From the NCBI GenBank assembly GCA_017404335.1, contig JAFRCN010000002.1:37821-101820 (forward strand): 64,000 nucleotides of DNA, in the 5' to 3' direction. The DNA comes from Candidatus Saccharimonadota bacterium (GTDB lineage: Bacteria > Patescibacteriota > Saccharimonadia > Saccharimonadales > Saccharimonadaceae). Shown one piece after another: positions 55,215 through 63,092 of the stretch (the stretch's first letter is position 1; every line of letters begins with the position of its first letter). Both the position numbers and the translations under genes were made by a program. The notes under the pieces were generated by a model. The model did not search any database. It was given only the letters and a program-made list of their open reading frames with translations, and was not told the DNA's origin.

Positions 55215-57302
55215 ATGGAATTTTTTGAGCCTGTGGAGGTTTTGAAGGGAATCGGGCCGAAGACGGCAGAGACTCTGCGAAAATACGGAATTCGGACGGT
55301 GCGTGATTTTTTTTATAATTTGCCGAGAGATTACGAGAATTATGAGGCACCGACTTCGATATTTGAGATACGGCCAGGGAAGGTCGTCATCAAGGGCCGG
55401 ATTGACTCACTTTCGACGCGTCGGGCGAGGCGGCGGAATTTATCGGTGACCGAGGGAGTGATTCGCGACAAAACTGGGGCGGTCAAGGTGGTTTGGTTTA
55501 ATCAGGGGTACCGAGTAAAACAGTTCTCGCCGGACAAGGAATACTTCTTTACGGGGAGTTTTGAGCTCAAAAATGGGCGTTATAGCCTCATCTCGCCGTC
55601 GGCGGCTGAGGTAGCCCAGGTCGACGCAAGGACGGGTCTTAGCCCTATCTACGTGGCCCACGGAAGCCTTAAATCGCATGATTTTAGGCGTTTCATGGCT
55701 GGGGCGCGAGAGAAATTCGATTCTGTACCGGATTTGCTTCCTTCGGTCGCGCCTGGGACGCGAAAAAAGGCCCTATTTTATGCGCATTTTCCGAGTTCTC
55801 TGAAGTCCGTCCAGGGAGCGCGGGATTATTTGGCGTACGAGGAACTGTTTGAGCTGATTTTGGCCTCTAGGCTAAATCGGCGCGAAAATGAGAAGCTAAG
55901 AGCCGTTTCGATTCCGTTTCGGGCGGAAAAGGTGCGGGGGGAGTTTGTCGCGGGACTGCCGTTTAAGCTAACAGGGGCGCAAAGGCGGGCGGCTTGGGAA
56001 ATTTTTCAAGACATGGAGAAGGAGTCGCCGATGAACCGGCTTTTACAGGGAGACGTCGGCTCGGGGAAGACGATGGTCGCGGCGATGGCGGCGTACGAGG
56101 CGATTCTCGGCGGCGGTCAGGTGGCATTGCTCGCGCCGACGGCGATTCTTGCGACGCAACATTACGAAGGGTTGGTCGAGATTTTGGGGAAATTTGGGGT
56201 TAGGACGGCGCTTCTGACTGGGGCGACGAAGAAGAAACCGGAGTTAAAAAAGCGAATTTCCGAGGGGGAGGTCGACCTGGTGATTGGGACGCACGCGCTT
56301 TTGACCGACGATACGGAGTTTTCGAGGCTGGCTTTAGTCATAATTGACGAGCAACATCGATTCGGGGTTGAACAGAGGCAGAAATTAGCCCTGAAATCTC
56401 CGGCGGGATTAGCGCCGCATCTTCTTTCGATGACTGCTACCCCTATTCCGCGGTCTTTACAGCTGACGGTGTTCGGAGATTTGGATGTTTCGATTTTGGA
56501 CGAACTGCCAAAAGGCAGACAGCCGGTCACGACGACGATTTTAACTGAGGTGGATTCGAAAGAAAAGTTGTACCCGAAAATGCGCGAGATTATGAATTCC
56601 AAGCCGGACGCGAAGGGGCGAGGGAAAAAGGCGCGCGGACAGCAGATTTATTGGATCTGTAAGGCCATAGAGGACTCTAGCGCAGGATCTAGTGGCGAAG
56701 TGGGGTCTCGGGGCGGGTCGGAAATAACCTCGGTTAAAAAGCGCTGTAAGAGGCTAAAAGAGGTGTTTCCAGAGCGGAGAGTTGAGTTTTTGCATGGAAA
56801 AATGAAGCCAGCGGAAAAAGACGCGGTAATGGAGCGGTTTTCGGAGGGCGAGATTGATATTTTAGTCTCGACGACGGTGGTGGAGGTCGGGGTAGATGTG
56901 CCAAATGCGACGTTAATGGTAATCGAAAACGCCGAGTCGTACGGGCTAGCGCAGCTCCATCAGCTCCGCGGGCGGGTCGGGCGTGGGTCTTCGGAGGCAT
57001 TTTGCTATCTTCTTACCTCTGGAGATTTAAAGCCGTCGCGACGGCTTCTCGAACTCGCTAGGTCTAACGACGGGTTTTATCTTGCGGAGGTGGACTTAAA
57101 ACTACGCGGGCCGGGGGAGATTTACGGAGCCTTACAACACGGAGCTTTAGACCTTCGGATTGCGTCCTTATCTGATACAAAATTGATTTCGCGGGCGCAA
57201 AAAGACGTGGAGAGGTTTTTGAAAAATCCGGAAAATATGGTAAAATATAAGGAGTTGATGGAAGGGATTACCAAATATCAACAGATTACAACTTTGAATT
57301 AA
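55215..57302 (+). CDS. recG: ATP-dependent DNA helicase RecG
   Basis: 695 residues, normal length. The N-terminal wedge/OB domain begins VEVLKGIGPKTAETLRKYGI; helicase motifs are RLLQGDVGSGKTMVAAMAAY (I), LAPTAILATQHYEGL (Ia), VIIDEQHRFGVEQR (DEQH), LSMTATPIPRSL (III), VSTTVVEVGVDVPNATLMVIENAE (V) and QLHQLRGRVGRG (VI). It remodels stalled forks. A Ser/Gly-rich loop (DSSAGSSGEVGSRGGS) near residue 515 replaces the usual short linker. I use ATG 55215, 6 bases after GCTATAAT; an earlier in-frame ATG lies in the small-RNA segment. Confidence 0.96.
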   Translation: MEFFEPVEVLKGIGPKTAETLRKYGIRTVRDFFYNLPRDYENYEAPTSIFEIRPGKVVIKGRIDSLSTRRARRRNLSVTEGVIRDKTGAVKVVWFNQGYRVKQFSPDKEYFFTGSFELKNGRYSLISPSAAEVAQVDARTGLSPIYVAHGSLKSHDFRRFMAGAREKFDSVPDLLPSVAPGTRKKALFYAHFPSSLKSVQGARDYLAYEELFELILASRLNRRENEKLRAVSIPFRAEKVRGEFVAGLPFKLTGAQRRAAWEIFQDMEKESPMNRLLQGDVGSGKTMVAAMAAYEAILGGGQVALLAPTAILATQHYEGLVEILGKFGVRTALLTGATKKKPELKKRISEGEVDLVIGTHALLTDDTEFSRLALVIIDEQHRFGVEQRQKLALKSPAGLAPHLLSMTATPIPRSLQLTVFGDLDVSILDELPKGRQPVTTTILTEVDSKEKLYPKMREIMNSKPDAKGRGKKARGQQIYWICKAIEDSSAGSSGEVGSRGGSEITSVKKRCKRLKEVFPERRVEFLHGKMKPAEKDAVMERFSEGEIDILVSTTVVEVGVDVPNATLMVIENAESYGLAQLHQLRGRVGRGSSEAFCYLLTSGDLKPSRRLLELARSNDGFYLAEVDLKLRGPGEIYGALQHGALDLRIASLSDTKLISRAQKDVERFLKNPENMVKYKELMEGITKYQQITTLN

Positions 57303-57833
57303 ATGAACAATTATATTAGAATCACTTCGGGACTTTACAAGGGGCGGAAGATTTTGACGCCTGGGGGCGCAACACATCCGATGGGGGAGCGGGAGAGAAT
57401 CGCGCTATTTAACATGATTTCAGGATTTATCACGGGGGCGAGAGTCTTAGACGCGTTCTCGGGGTCGGGGGCGCTAGGGATAGAGGCATTATCTCGCGGA
57501 GCAGAAGAGGTGGTTTTTATCGAAAAGAATCCGCGGGCGGCGAAGGTGATTCGGGAGAATTTAGAGGAGATTGGCGAGCCGTCTCGGGGCAAGGTTCTAT
57601 TAGAAAATGTTTATCAGTATTTAGAGAATTCGGCTGAAAAGTGGGATATCGTGATAGCCGATCCGCCTTATGATTTGTTTGACAGGGGTCGAATCCAGAT
57701 TTTAGCGGGGAAGGTCGAGGAGTCGGGAATCCTGGTTTTATCGCATCCGGGCGAGGCGCCGGAAATGCCGGGGCTGAAGCTCGACCGGACGAAGTCTTAC
57801 GCCGGGGCGAATATTTCGATTTACCTAAAATAA
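57303..57833 (+). CDS. rsmD: 16S rRNA (guanine966-N2)-methyltransferase RsmD
   Basis: 176 residues. The SAM motif is RVLDAFSGSGALGIEALSRGAEEVVFIEKN and the catalytic motif IVIADPPYDLFD; the N-terminal ITSGLYKGRKILTPGG is typical of RsmD (R-I-I-x-G-x-x-x-G-R). It methylates small-subunit rRNA. The start abuts the recG stop, so the genes are one transcript. Confidence 0.95.
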   Translation: MNNYIRITSGLYKGRKILTPGGATHPMGERERIALFNMISGFITGARVLDAFSGSGALGIEALSRGAEEVVFIEKNPRAAKVIRENLEEIGEPSRGKVLLENVYQYLENSAEKWDIVIADPPYDLFDRGRIQILAGKVEESGILVLSHPGEAPEMPGLKLDRTKSYAGANISIYLK

Positions 57834-57846
57834 TCCCGTAAAAATC

Positions 57847-57875
57847 TTGACTTTTTTGCATAAGTGTGATATAAT
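57847..57875 (+). promoter_or_regulatory. Strong promoter for the Ser-rich surface protein
   Basis: TTGACT, 17-base spacer, TATAAT (57870-57875), with the spacer TTTTTGCATAAGTGTGA, almost the same as at 37370-37398. It is followed by AAGGAG and the ATG at 57896. Confidence 0.85.
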
Positions 57876-57895
57876 GAGAGTATAAGGAGTTTTTT

Positions 57896-58423
57896 ATGTA
57901 TACTCAAGGTGAAGTTGAAAAGAAAGAACGCAGAAAAATCATCGCTGTGACTGTCGCGGCGGCGGTTTTGATTCTGCTCCTCATTGTCGCGATTATCGTA
58001 GTAGCGACCAAAAAATCTACGCGCAGTACCAGTACGAATGCAGGCGGAAATAATAATTCCTCGTTCGTAGCGGAGAATAAAGATGACGAGAAATCGAATT
58101 CGTCGAGTTCGTCTAATTCTTCGAGTTCTTCGAGCCCGTCTAGTTCGTCGAATTCTTCGAATTCATCGAATTCCGGGTCCTCGAGCTCCAGCTCTAGCTC
58201 GGTAGGGTCGCTTTCGACCGAATCTTCGAAAGGAACTTCGAGCTCCTCTAGCTCCAGTAGCTCTACTAGCTCGACGCGAAGCTCTTCGGAGTCGACCGCT
58301 AGCTCCAGCTCTCTACCGACGACCGGGCCGGAAGACTACCTGCCGATTGCGTTGATGCTTGGCGCGGCGACGATGTATCTTTCGTCTCGTGTGATGGCGA
58401 AGAAGTCTGAAGCTGAACGATAA
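57896..58423 (+). CDS. Ser-rich cell-surface protein with LPXTG-like sorting signal
   Basis: 175 residues. A short charged N terminus is followed by a membrane helix (~20-42, VTVAAAVLILLLIVAIIVVA). A ~95-residue stretch is almost entirely Ser with some Asn, Thr and Gly. The C terminus is LPTTGPEDYLPIALMLGAATMYL then basic KKSEAER, which is the LPXTG-hydrophobic-positive pattern cut by sortase. The Ser tract mixes TCG, AGT, AGC, TCT and TCC codons, so it is kept at protein level. It probably forms an exposed stalk. No sortase gene is in the window. Confidence 0.75.
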   Translation: MYTQGEVEKKERRKIIAVTVAAAVLILLLIVAIIVVATKKSTRSTSTNAGGNNNSSFVAENKDDEKSNSSSSSNSSSSSSPSSSSNSSNSSNSGSSSSSSSSVGSLSTESSKGTSSSSSSSSSTSSTRSSSESTASSSSLPTTGPEDYLPIALMLGAATMYLSSRVMAKKSEAER

Positions 58424-58440
58424 TTTAATGATTGTTTAGA

Positions 58441-58465
58441 AAAGGCGAGTTTCGGCTCGCCTTTT
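58441..58465 (+). terminator. Rho-independent terminator
   Basis: AAAGGCGAG-TTTCGG-CTCGCCTTTTT, 18 bases after the Ser-rich gene. Confidence 0.9.
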
Positions 58466-58539
58466 TGGGTGGTTTTGGTTTTTGGATTGGTTTTTTGATT
58501 TAGGTTCGTATTGTTTATATTCGCTTTTTAGGTAATTTA

Positions 58540-58548
58540 TGATATAAT
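58540..58548 (+). promoter_or_regulatory. Extended -10 for tRNA-Leu
   Basis: TGATATAAT lies 8 bases before the mature tRNA 5' end. The region from 58466 to here otherwise shows only T/G-rich sequence. Confidence 0.6.
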
Positions 58549-58556
58549 GATTCTAG

Positions 58557-58641
58557 GCCCGAGTGGTGAAATTGGTATACACGTATGCCTTAGGAGCATA
58601 TGCCTCACGGCGTGCTGGTTCAAGTCCAGTCTCGGGCACCA
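58557..58641 (+). tRNA. tRNA-Leu (anticodon UAG)
   Basis: 85 bases. Acceptor stem GCCCGAG/CTCGGGC, anticodon stem TATGC/GCATA around CTTAGGA (anticodon TAG), a long variable arm (TGCCTCACGGCGT) as expected for class II tRNA, T arm CTGGTTCAAGTCCAG and an encoded CCA. It reads CUA and probably other CUN codons. Confidence 0.97.
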
Positions 58642-58650
58642 ATGGTTTTG

Positions 58651-58671
58651 AAAGCGCAGGAGCGCTTTTTT
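58651..58671 (+). terminator. Terminator of tRNA-Leu
   Basis: AAAGCGC-AGG-AGCGCTTTTTT-type hairpin and T-run starting 10 bases after the tRNA. Confidence 0.85.
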
Positions 58672-58695
58672 GTTTATGATGAAGCTTCAGATAGA

Positions 58696-58914
58696 TTAGA
58701 ATTCGACGGTTTTGGTGCGGGATTTGGCGCCGCTGATGATAGTGATACTAGTCTTAGGGATTTTGAAATGTTTAGAGAGGAGCTTAATCAGCGCGGTGTT
58801 GGCTTCGCCGTCGTGGGGTTTGGCGCGAAGATAAACGACGAGCTCGTTTTCGTTAGTCTCGAGGATTTTTTCTTGCGAGGAGCCGGGTTTTACGGTAACT
58901 AAATATTTTGCCAT
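58696..58914 (-). CDS. yggU: DUF167/YggU family protein
   Basis: 72 residues. The family pattern is clear: VTVKPGSSQEKI then LVVYLRAKPHDGEANTALIKLLSKHFKIPKTSITIISGAKSRTKTVEF (the KAPPxxGxAN and SRxK motifs). The function is unknown. It lies 8 bases downstream of the metal-importer permease gene and may share its transcript, though TATAAG close to the ATG allows its own promoter. Confidence 0.9.
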   Translation of the reverse strand: MAKYLVTVKPGSSQEKILETNENELVVYLRAKPHDGEANTALIKLLSKHFKIPKTSITIISGAKSRTKTVEF

Positions 58915-58922
58915 TATATTAC

Positions 58923-59744
58923 TTATATCATATGTGAGGTCATGAGTCGAATTAACTTTACGGCGCAGAGGGCGAGGAGATTTACCAAGACGACAGTCGC
59001 GCCGGTTGGGGTGGCGAGGAGGTAAGAAGCGATGAGGCCAAGCGTAAAGGTTATGACCGAGATAACGGCGGAGAGGAAAACGACTTTCTTAAAGGATTTG
59101 GCGAAATTCATAGCGATTAGAGCCGGAAAGATGATCAAACTAGAAATCAGGAGCGCACCGAGCAGGCGCATGCCGAGGACGACGACGATAGAGCAGATGG
59201 CGGAGAAAATCATGTCATAGACGCCGGTTTTAACCCCAACCGAGCGGGCAAACTCTTCGTCGAAAGTAATCGCGAAGATGCGATGGTAGGCTAATATATA
59301 TAGTATTATAACTATCACGGCGAGAACTAGGCTTAGCCAGACGTCACTCCAGCCGACCGAAAGGATGCTACCAAAAAGATAACTGTTTAAGTCGATATTG
59401 ACGCCCTTTACAACCGAAATCGCGAGCGTGCCAACCGCGAGGCTAGAAGCGGAAAGTAGCGCAATCGCGGCGTCGCCGCCGATTTTGCGGTTTTTACTCA
59501 GCTTTAAAACTAAAAACGACACCAGCACTACAACGGGCAGGGCAAACCAAAGTGGTGCGAACCCGAGCGCTGTCGCGACCGCGAAGGCGCCGAAAGCAGT
59601 ATGCGAAAGCCCGTCGCCAATCATCGAGTTGCGACGAAAGACCAGAGACACTCCGACTAGTGCCGAAACAACCGAAATCAAAACTCCGACGACTAAAGCT
59701 CGTATCATAAAAGAATAGGAAAACATTTCAACTAAGGCGTTCAT
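58923..59744 (-). CDS. Zinc/manganese ABC importer permease (ZnuB-like)
   Basis: 273 residues with about eight membrane helices. Family marks: SLVFRRNSMIGDGLSHTAFGAFAVATALG and, later, IVVVLGMRLLGALLISSLIIFPALIAM with SYLLATPTGATVVL. This is the ABC-3 family channel for Zn, Mn or Fe. The start overlaps the ATPase gene by four bases. Gene order (from upstream) is binding protein, ATPase, permease. Confidence 0.92.
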   Translation of the reverse strand: MNALVEMFSYSFMIRALVVGVLISVVSALVGVSLVFRRNSMIGDGLSHTAFGAFAVATALGFAPLWFALPVVVLVSFLVLKLSKNRKIGGDAAIALLSASSLAVGTLAISVVKGVNIDLNSYLFGSILSVGWSDVWLSLVLAVIVIILYILAYHRIFAITFDEEFARSVGVKTGVYDMIFSAICSIVVVLGMRLLGALLISSLIIFPALIAMNFAKSFKKVVFLSAVISVITFTLGLIASYLLATPTGATVVLVNLLALCAVKLIRLMTSHMI

Positions 59745-60424
59745 TTAAAACTCCTGAGAAAATCTACCGTCGAAAAGCTCGAGACTTTGCCGTTTTCGAG
59801 GGCGAGGATTTTGTCACCAATTAAATCGTCGGCGTCGAGATCGTGCGTAATCATGATAATAGTTAGACCCGAGCGATTGAGATTTTTTAAGATTTCATAA
59901 AACTCACGACGGGAAGCGTGGTCGAGATTGTTCGACGGCTCGTCGAGAATTAAAAGACGCGAAGTCGCGGAAAGGGCGCGAGAAAGAAGCACCTTTTGTT
60001 TTTGACCGCCGGAAAGGTCGCCAAAACTTTTAGACTTTAACTTCTCGATATGAAGAGACTTAAGAGCTTCTAGGGCGCGAGTTCTATTCTCAGGTCGATA
60101 AAATGGCTTTAAACCGAGTTGGCCCAAAGTTCCGGATAACACGATTTCGTAAACGGTCGCCGGAAAGTTCGGGTCGATTTTGGATTCTTGGGGGAGGTAG
60201 CCGATTTCGGTTTTAGAGAATCCGGTCGCGTAGCGAATCTTGCCAGATTTAGGCTTAATAAATCCGAGAATTGCTTTAATTAACGTACTTTTGCCGGAGC
60301 CATTCGCGCCAACCACGCAAACAAAATCGCCGGGCTTAATTTCAAAATCAGCGGAAATAATTACTTTATTCTCGCCGTAAGCGAGTGTCAACTTCTCAGC
60401 CGAAATTAAATAATCTGAACGCAT
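59741..60424 (-). CDS. Zinc/manganese ABC importer ATPase (ZnuC-like)
   Basis: 227 residues. Walker A VVGANGSGKSTLIKAI, Q-loop GYLPQESKID, signature FGDLSGGQKQKVLLSRAL, Walker B LLILDEPSNNLD, H-loop IMITHDLD. It powers the adjoining permease. The start overlaps the binding-protein gene by one base. Confidence 0.93.
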   Translation of the reverse strand: MRSDYLISAEKLTLAYGENKVIISADFEIKPGDFVCVVGANGSGKSTLIKAILGFIKPKSGKIRYATGFSKTEIGYLPQESKIDPNFPATVYEIVLSGTLGQLGLKPFYRPENRTRALEALKSLHIEKLKSKSFGDLSGGQKQKVLLSRALSATSRLLILDEPSNNLDHASRREFYEILKNLNRSGLTIIMITHDLDADDLIGDKILALENGKVSSFSTVDFLRSFK

Positions 60425-61380
60425 TATTTTAGCGCTTCCTTTATGACTTCTAGATTGTTTTCCATAATATCGGCGTAGGTAACACCGTTATCAAAATCAG
60501 CTTTAGAGATGTTATGCGCGGAATTTAACTCGAGGATTTTCGCGCCGGTTTCTTCGGCAATAGTTTGAGCTAGCTTGTCACTCGTTAGCTCAATTTTTAA
60601 AACTACCTCTAAGCTTTCTTGCTTTACCTTATCGATTAAGAAAGCGATAACCTTACTACTCGCTTCGGTTTCTTCGGAGCAACCAGGGAAGGCCGCGAAA
60701 TAAGTTAAACCATATTCATCAACAAAGTATTGGAACGGAAAACGGTCAGCAAACACTAAAGGTTTATCTGAACCGTTCGCGACAATCTCGCGAATTTTCT
60801 CATCAATAGTTTTTAGACGGCTTATATAACTTTTAGAATGTTCGGAGTATGATTTAGCATGTTCCGGGTATAATTCGGTAAGTTTATTTTTAAGATTTTC
60901 GATAATCTTAATCGCGTTAACCGGGCTCGTCCAAATATGTTCGTCGTATTCTGGCTCATCGTCAGTATCATGGTCTTCGTGATCGTCGTCATCAAGGTCG
61001 TCCTCGAGTCGTAAATCAACATAGCCCATCATGCGAAAAGTTTTTGATTCGGGTATTTCGTTGTCTTTTAATATTTTTTCGACCCATTCGTCAGATTCGC
61101 CGCCGTTATAAATAAACAAATCGGCTTTTTTAATGTTGATGATGTCTTCGGGAGTTGGCTCGTAATCATGTAGCTCGGCGCCAGGCGATAGAAGCATCGA
61201 GATATTCGAAGCATCGCCGGTCACCGCCCGCGCGAAATCGTAACCAACAAAACTAGTCGTGATAATTTTAGAGGATTTAGGTTTTTCGTTTGCTATGTTT
61301 AGCATAATCAATAAAGAAAAGCAAATAATCGCTAAAAGCGAAATAATTAAGTAAAAGATTTTTCTGGAATGGTACTTCAT
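60424..61380 (-). CDS. Zinc/manganese-binding protein of ABC importer (ZnuA-like)
   Basis: 318 residues. The N-terminal helix (IFYLIISLLAIICFSLLIMLNIA) is a signal anchor; the lipobox is not canonical. Metal-binding elements: GAELHDYEPTPEDI (His), an acidic His-rich loop (~125-145: DDDHEDHDTDDEPEYDEH), the following HIWTSP (His), and the C-terminal LTYFAAFPG/ LELNSAHNISK parts. The His-rich loop is typical of zinc-binding members. TATAAT on the minus strand precedes the start by ~20 bases with GGGAGAG as a possible ribosome site. Confidence 0.9.
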   Translation of the reverse strand: MKYHSRKIFYLIISLLAIICFSLLIMLNIANEKPKSSKIITTSFVGYDFARAVTGDASNISMLLSPGAELHDYEPTPEDIINIKKADLFIYNGGESDEWVEKILKDNEIPESKTFRMMGYVDLRLEDDLDDDDHEDHDTDDEPEYDEHIWTSPVNAIKIIENLKNKLTELYPEHAKSYSEHSKSYISRLKTIDEKIREIVANGSDKPLVFADRFPFQYFVDEYGLTYFAAFPGCSEETEASSKVIAFLIDKVKQESLEVVLKIELTSDKLAQTIAEETGAKILELNSAHNISKADFDNGVTYADIMENNLEVIKEALK

Positions 61381-61462
61381 TTGGCTCTCCCTATATTATA
61401 TAGTTATATTATATCATTAAATCTTTTTGGGAGATAAAAGGTGTGTTATAATCGTAAGAAAT

Positions 61463-63049
61463 ATGGGTAAAATCACAAAGTACCTAAATCAGTTAATCAT
61501 TGGAAACGTTTTTGACGCGCCGGAAATTTTAGAGGCGTATGCGACCGATCGGTCGGCTTTAAAGATTAAGCCGAAGTTTGTCGCTTTTCCGGAATCGACG
61601 GAAGATATTCGAAAGTTGATGCGATTTTTCAATCAAATCGCCGCGAAAGAAATACCGGTTTCGGTTACGGCGCGAGGGTCTGGATTAGACGAGGGCGGAG
61701 CAGACCTCGGAGGCGGGTTAATCGTTTCGACGGAAAAGTTAAATAAGTTGCTCGAAATTGACCCGCGCGAGAGATTGGTGCGAGTGCAGGCAGGGATAAC
61801 TTTGAAAGAATTAAATACGGCGCTTTCGGTTTCGGGTTTGACGATTCCGGTCGGCGGGCACGACAATGAGACGATTGGCGGATTGATTTCAAATGCACCG
61901 GTAGACAAATTCTCCGGTAAATATGGCGGGATTTCAAATTACGTTGAGAGGCTTGAAGTCGTACTATCTAACGGCGAATGTCTCCAAACTGCGCGACTTA
62001 AAAAATACGCCGTCGCAAAAAAGGCGGTCGAGAAATCGCTCGAGGGGGATATCTATCGTGAGATTTCTAAAGTTCTGAAGGAAAACGAAGATTATATTCG
62101 GAATATGAGCCGAGAAAAACTCGGGTTGACTGGGTATCCTGAAATAACGAAAGTTTCGCGGAGAGAGACGCTAGACTTAAAACCGTTGTTTTTTGGAGCA
62201 CAGGGCACTCTCGGTATTATTTCGGAAGTAATTTTAAAAGCAGTTCCTTTAAAGAAGAAGCCGATTCGAGTCATTGCGACCTTTAAAGAAATTAGGCCAG
62301 CGATCGAGTTTGCGAAAAACGTTACAAAAATGAAACCGCGCGAAATTAATATTTACGATTTAAGAATTATCCGCAAGGCAAGAGAGACTGGCAAAAACCT
62401 CGACGGCGTAATTCGTAAACTTGAGGATGGATTTGTCGTCTTTACGAGTTTTGATGAATGGCTGATTTATAACCCGAAAAAATTCGAAGGGCTAAAAGAG
62501 CTTGCGCCACGTTCGACGAGGTTTATTTTAGAATCGTCCGAACATCGACGAACCTTAAACGAATTTGAGAATTCGCTTTCGAGTTATCTGCGAGTCTCAA
62601 AAGAAGCGGAAAGAGTGCCGATTTTGACCGATTTTTACATTCCGGCGCCGAATTTGGAATACTTTTTAAAGGACCTATCGGTCCTAGGCGAAAAGTTGAA
62701 TTTAGAGATCGAGCTTTATGGGTCGTTTATGACTTCAATCTATAGCCTACGGCCGACGTTTAAACTCGACGACGAGGGCTTCAGCCGGAAAGCGGCGACA
62801 TTCCTGAAAGCTGGAGCATACATCATCAACCGGCAAGATGGCTCGCTTACCGGAGGGGGCCCGGAGGGAAGATTAAAGGCCGTCGTAACAAACGCAGAAA
62901 TTCGCGAGCTCAATAAAAAGATTTATGAGGACATCAAGAAGATATTTGACCAAAACGGGATTTTGAACCCCGACGTAAAACTCGGCGCTTCCTCGAAGTT
63001 TACTTTGACCCATTTTCGAAACGAAAGTTTACCGAAAATTATGGTATAA
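61463..63049 (+). CDS. FAD-binding oxidase, GlcD/D-lactate dehydrogenase-like
   Basis: 528 residues. The PCMH-type FAD domain spans ~45-220: PVSVTARGSGLDEGGADLGGGLIV, VRVQAGITLKELNTALSVSGLTIPVG, NETIGGLISNA, LGIISEVILKAVPL. The C-terminal half (~240-520) is the FAD-linked oxidase cap, ending FDQNGILNPDVKLG. It should oxidise a 2-hydroxy acid such as lactate or glycolate; substrate is unproven. No partner (GlcE/GlcF) is present. I start at ATG 61463 behind TTATAAT rather than an earlier in-frame ATG that precedes the promoter. Confidence 0.85.
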   Translation: MGKITKYLNQLIIGNVFDAPEILEAYATDRSALKIKPKFVAFPESTEDIRKLMRFFNQIAAKEIPVSVTARGSGLDEGGADLGGGLIVSTEKLNKLLEIDPRERLVRVQAGITLKELNTALSVSGLTIPVGGHDNETIGGLISNAPVDKFSGKYGGISNYVERLEVVLSNGECLQTARLKKYAVAKKAVEKSLEGDIYREISKVLKENEDYIRNMSREKLGLTGYPEITKVSRRETLDLKPLFFGAQGTLGIISEVILKAVPLKKKPIRVIATFKEIRPAIEFAKNVTKMKPREINIYDLRIIRKARETGKNLDGVIRKLEDGFVVFTSFDEWLIYNPKKFEGLKELAPRSTRFILESSEHRRTLNEFENSLSSYLRVSKEAERVPILTDFYIPAPNLEYFLKDLSVLGEKLNLEIELYGSFMTSIYSLRPTFKLDDEGFSRKAATFLKAGAYIINRQDGSLTGGGPEGRLKAVVTNAEIRELNKKIYEDIKKIFDQNGILNPDVKLGASSKFTLTHFRNESLPKIMV

Positions 63050-63050
63050 T
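63042..63050 (+). promoter_or_regulatory. Extended -10 promoter for tig
   Basis: TGGTATAAT overlaps the stop region of the oxidase gene. It lies 42 bases before the tig start, so this transcript has a leader, and GCAGGAG precedes the ATG. Confidence 0.65.
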
Positions 63051-63092
63051 ACAAGTAATATATAGTTTATAAATTTAACTGCAGGAGTTTTT

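Noticed and set aside
58081..58320. Ser-codon repeats (TCG/AGC/TCT) as a CRISPR or tandem repeat array
   Set aside because: The unit is irregular at DNA level and explained by a Ser-rich protein tract; no CRISPR array or cas gene was seen anywhere.
58600..58902. A 100-codon plus-strand open frame after tRNA-Leu
   Set aside because: It starts inside the tRNA and is antisense to the well-supported YggU gene.
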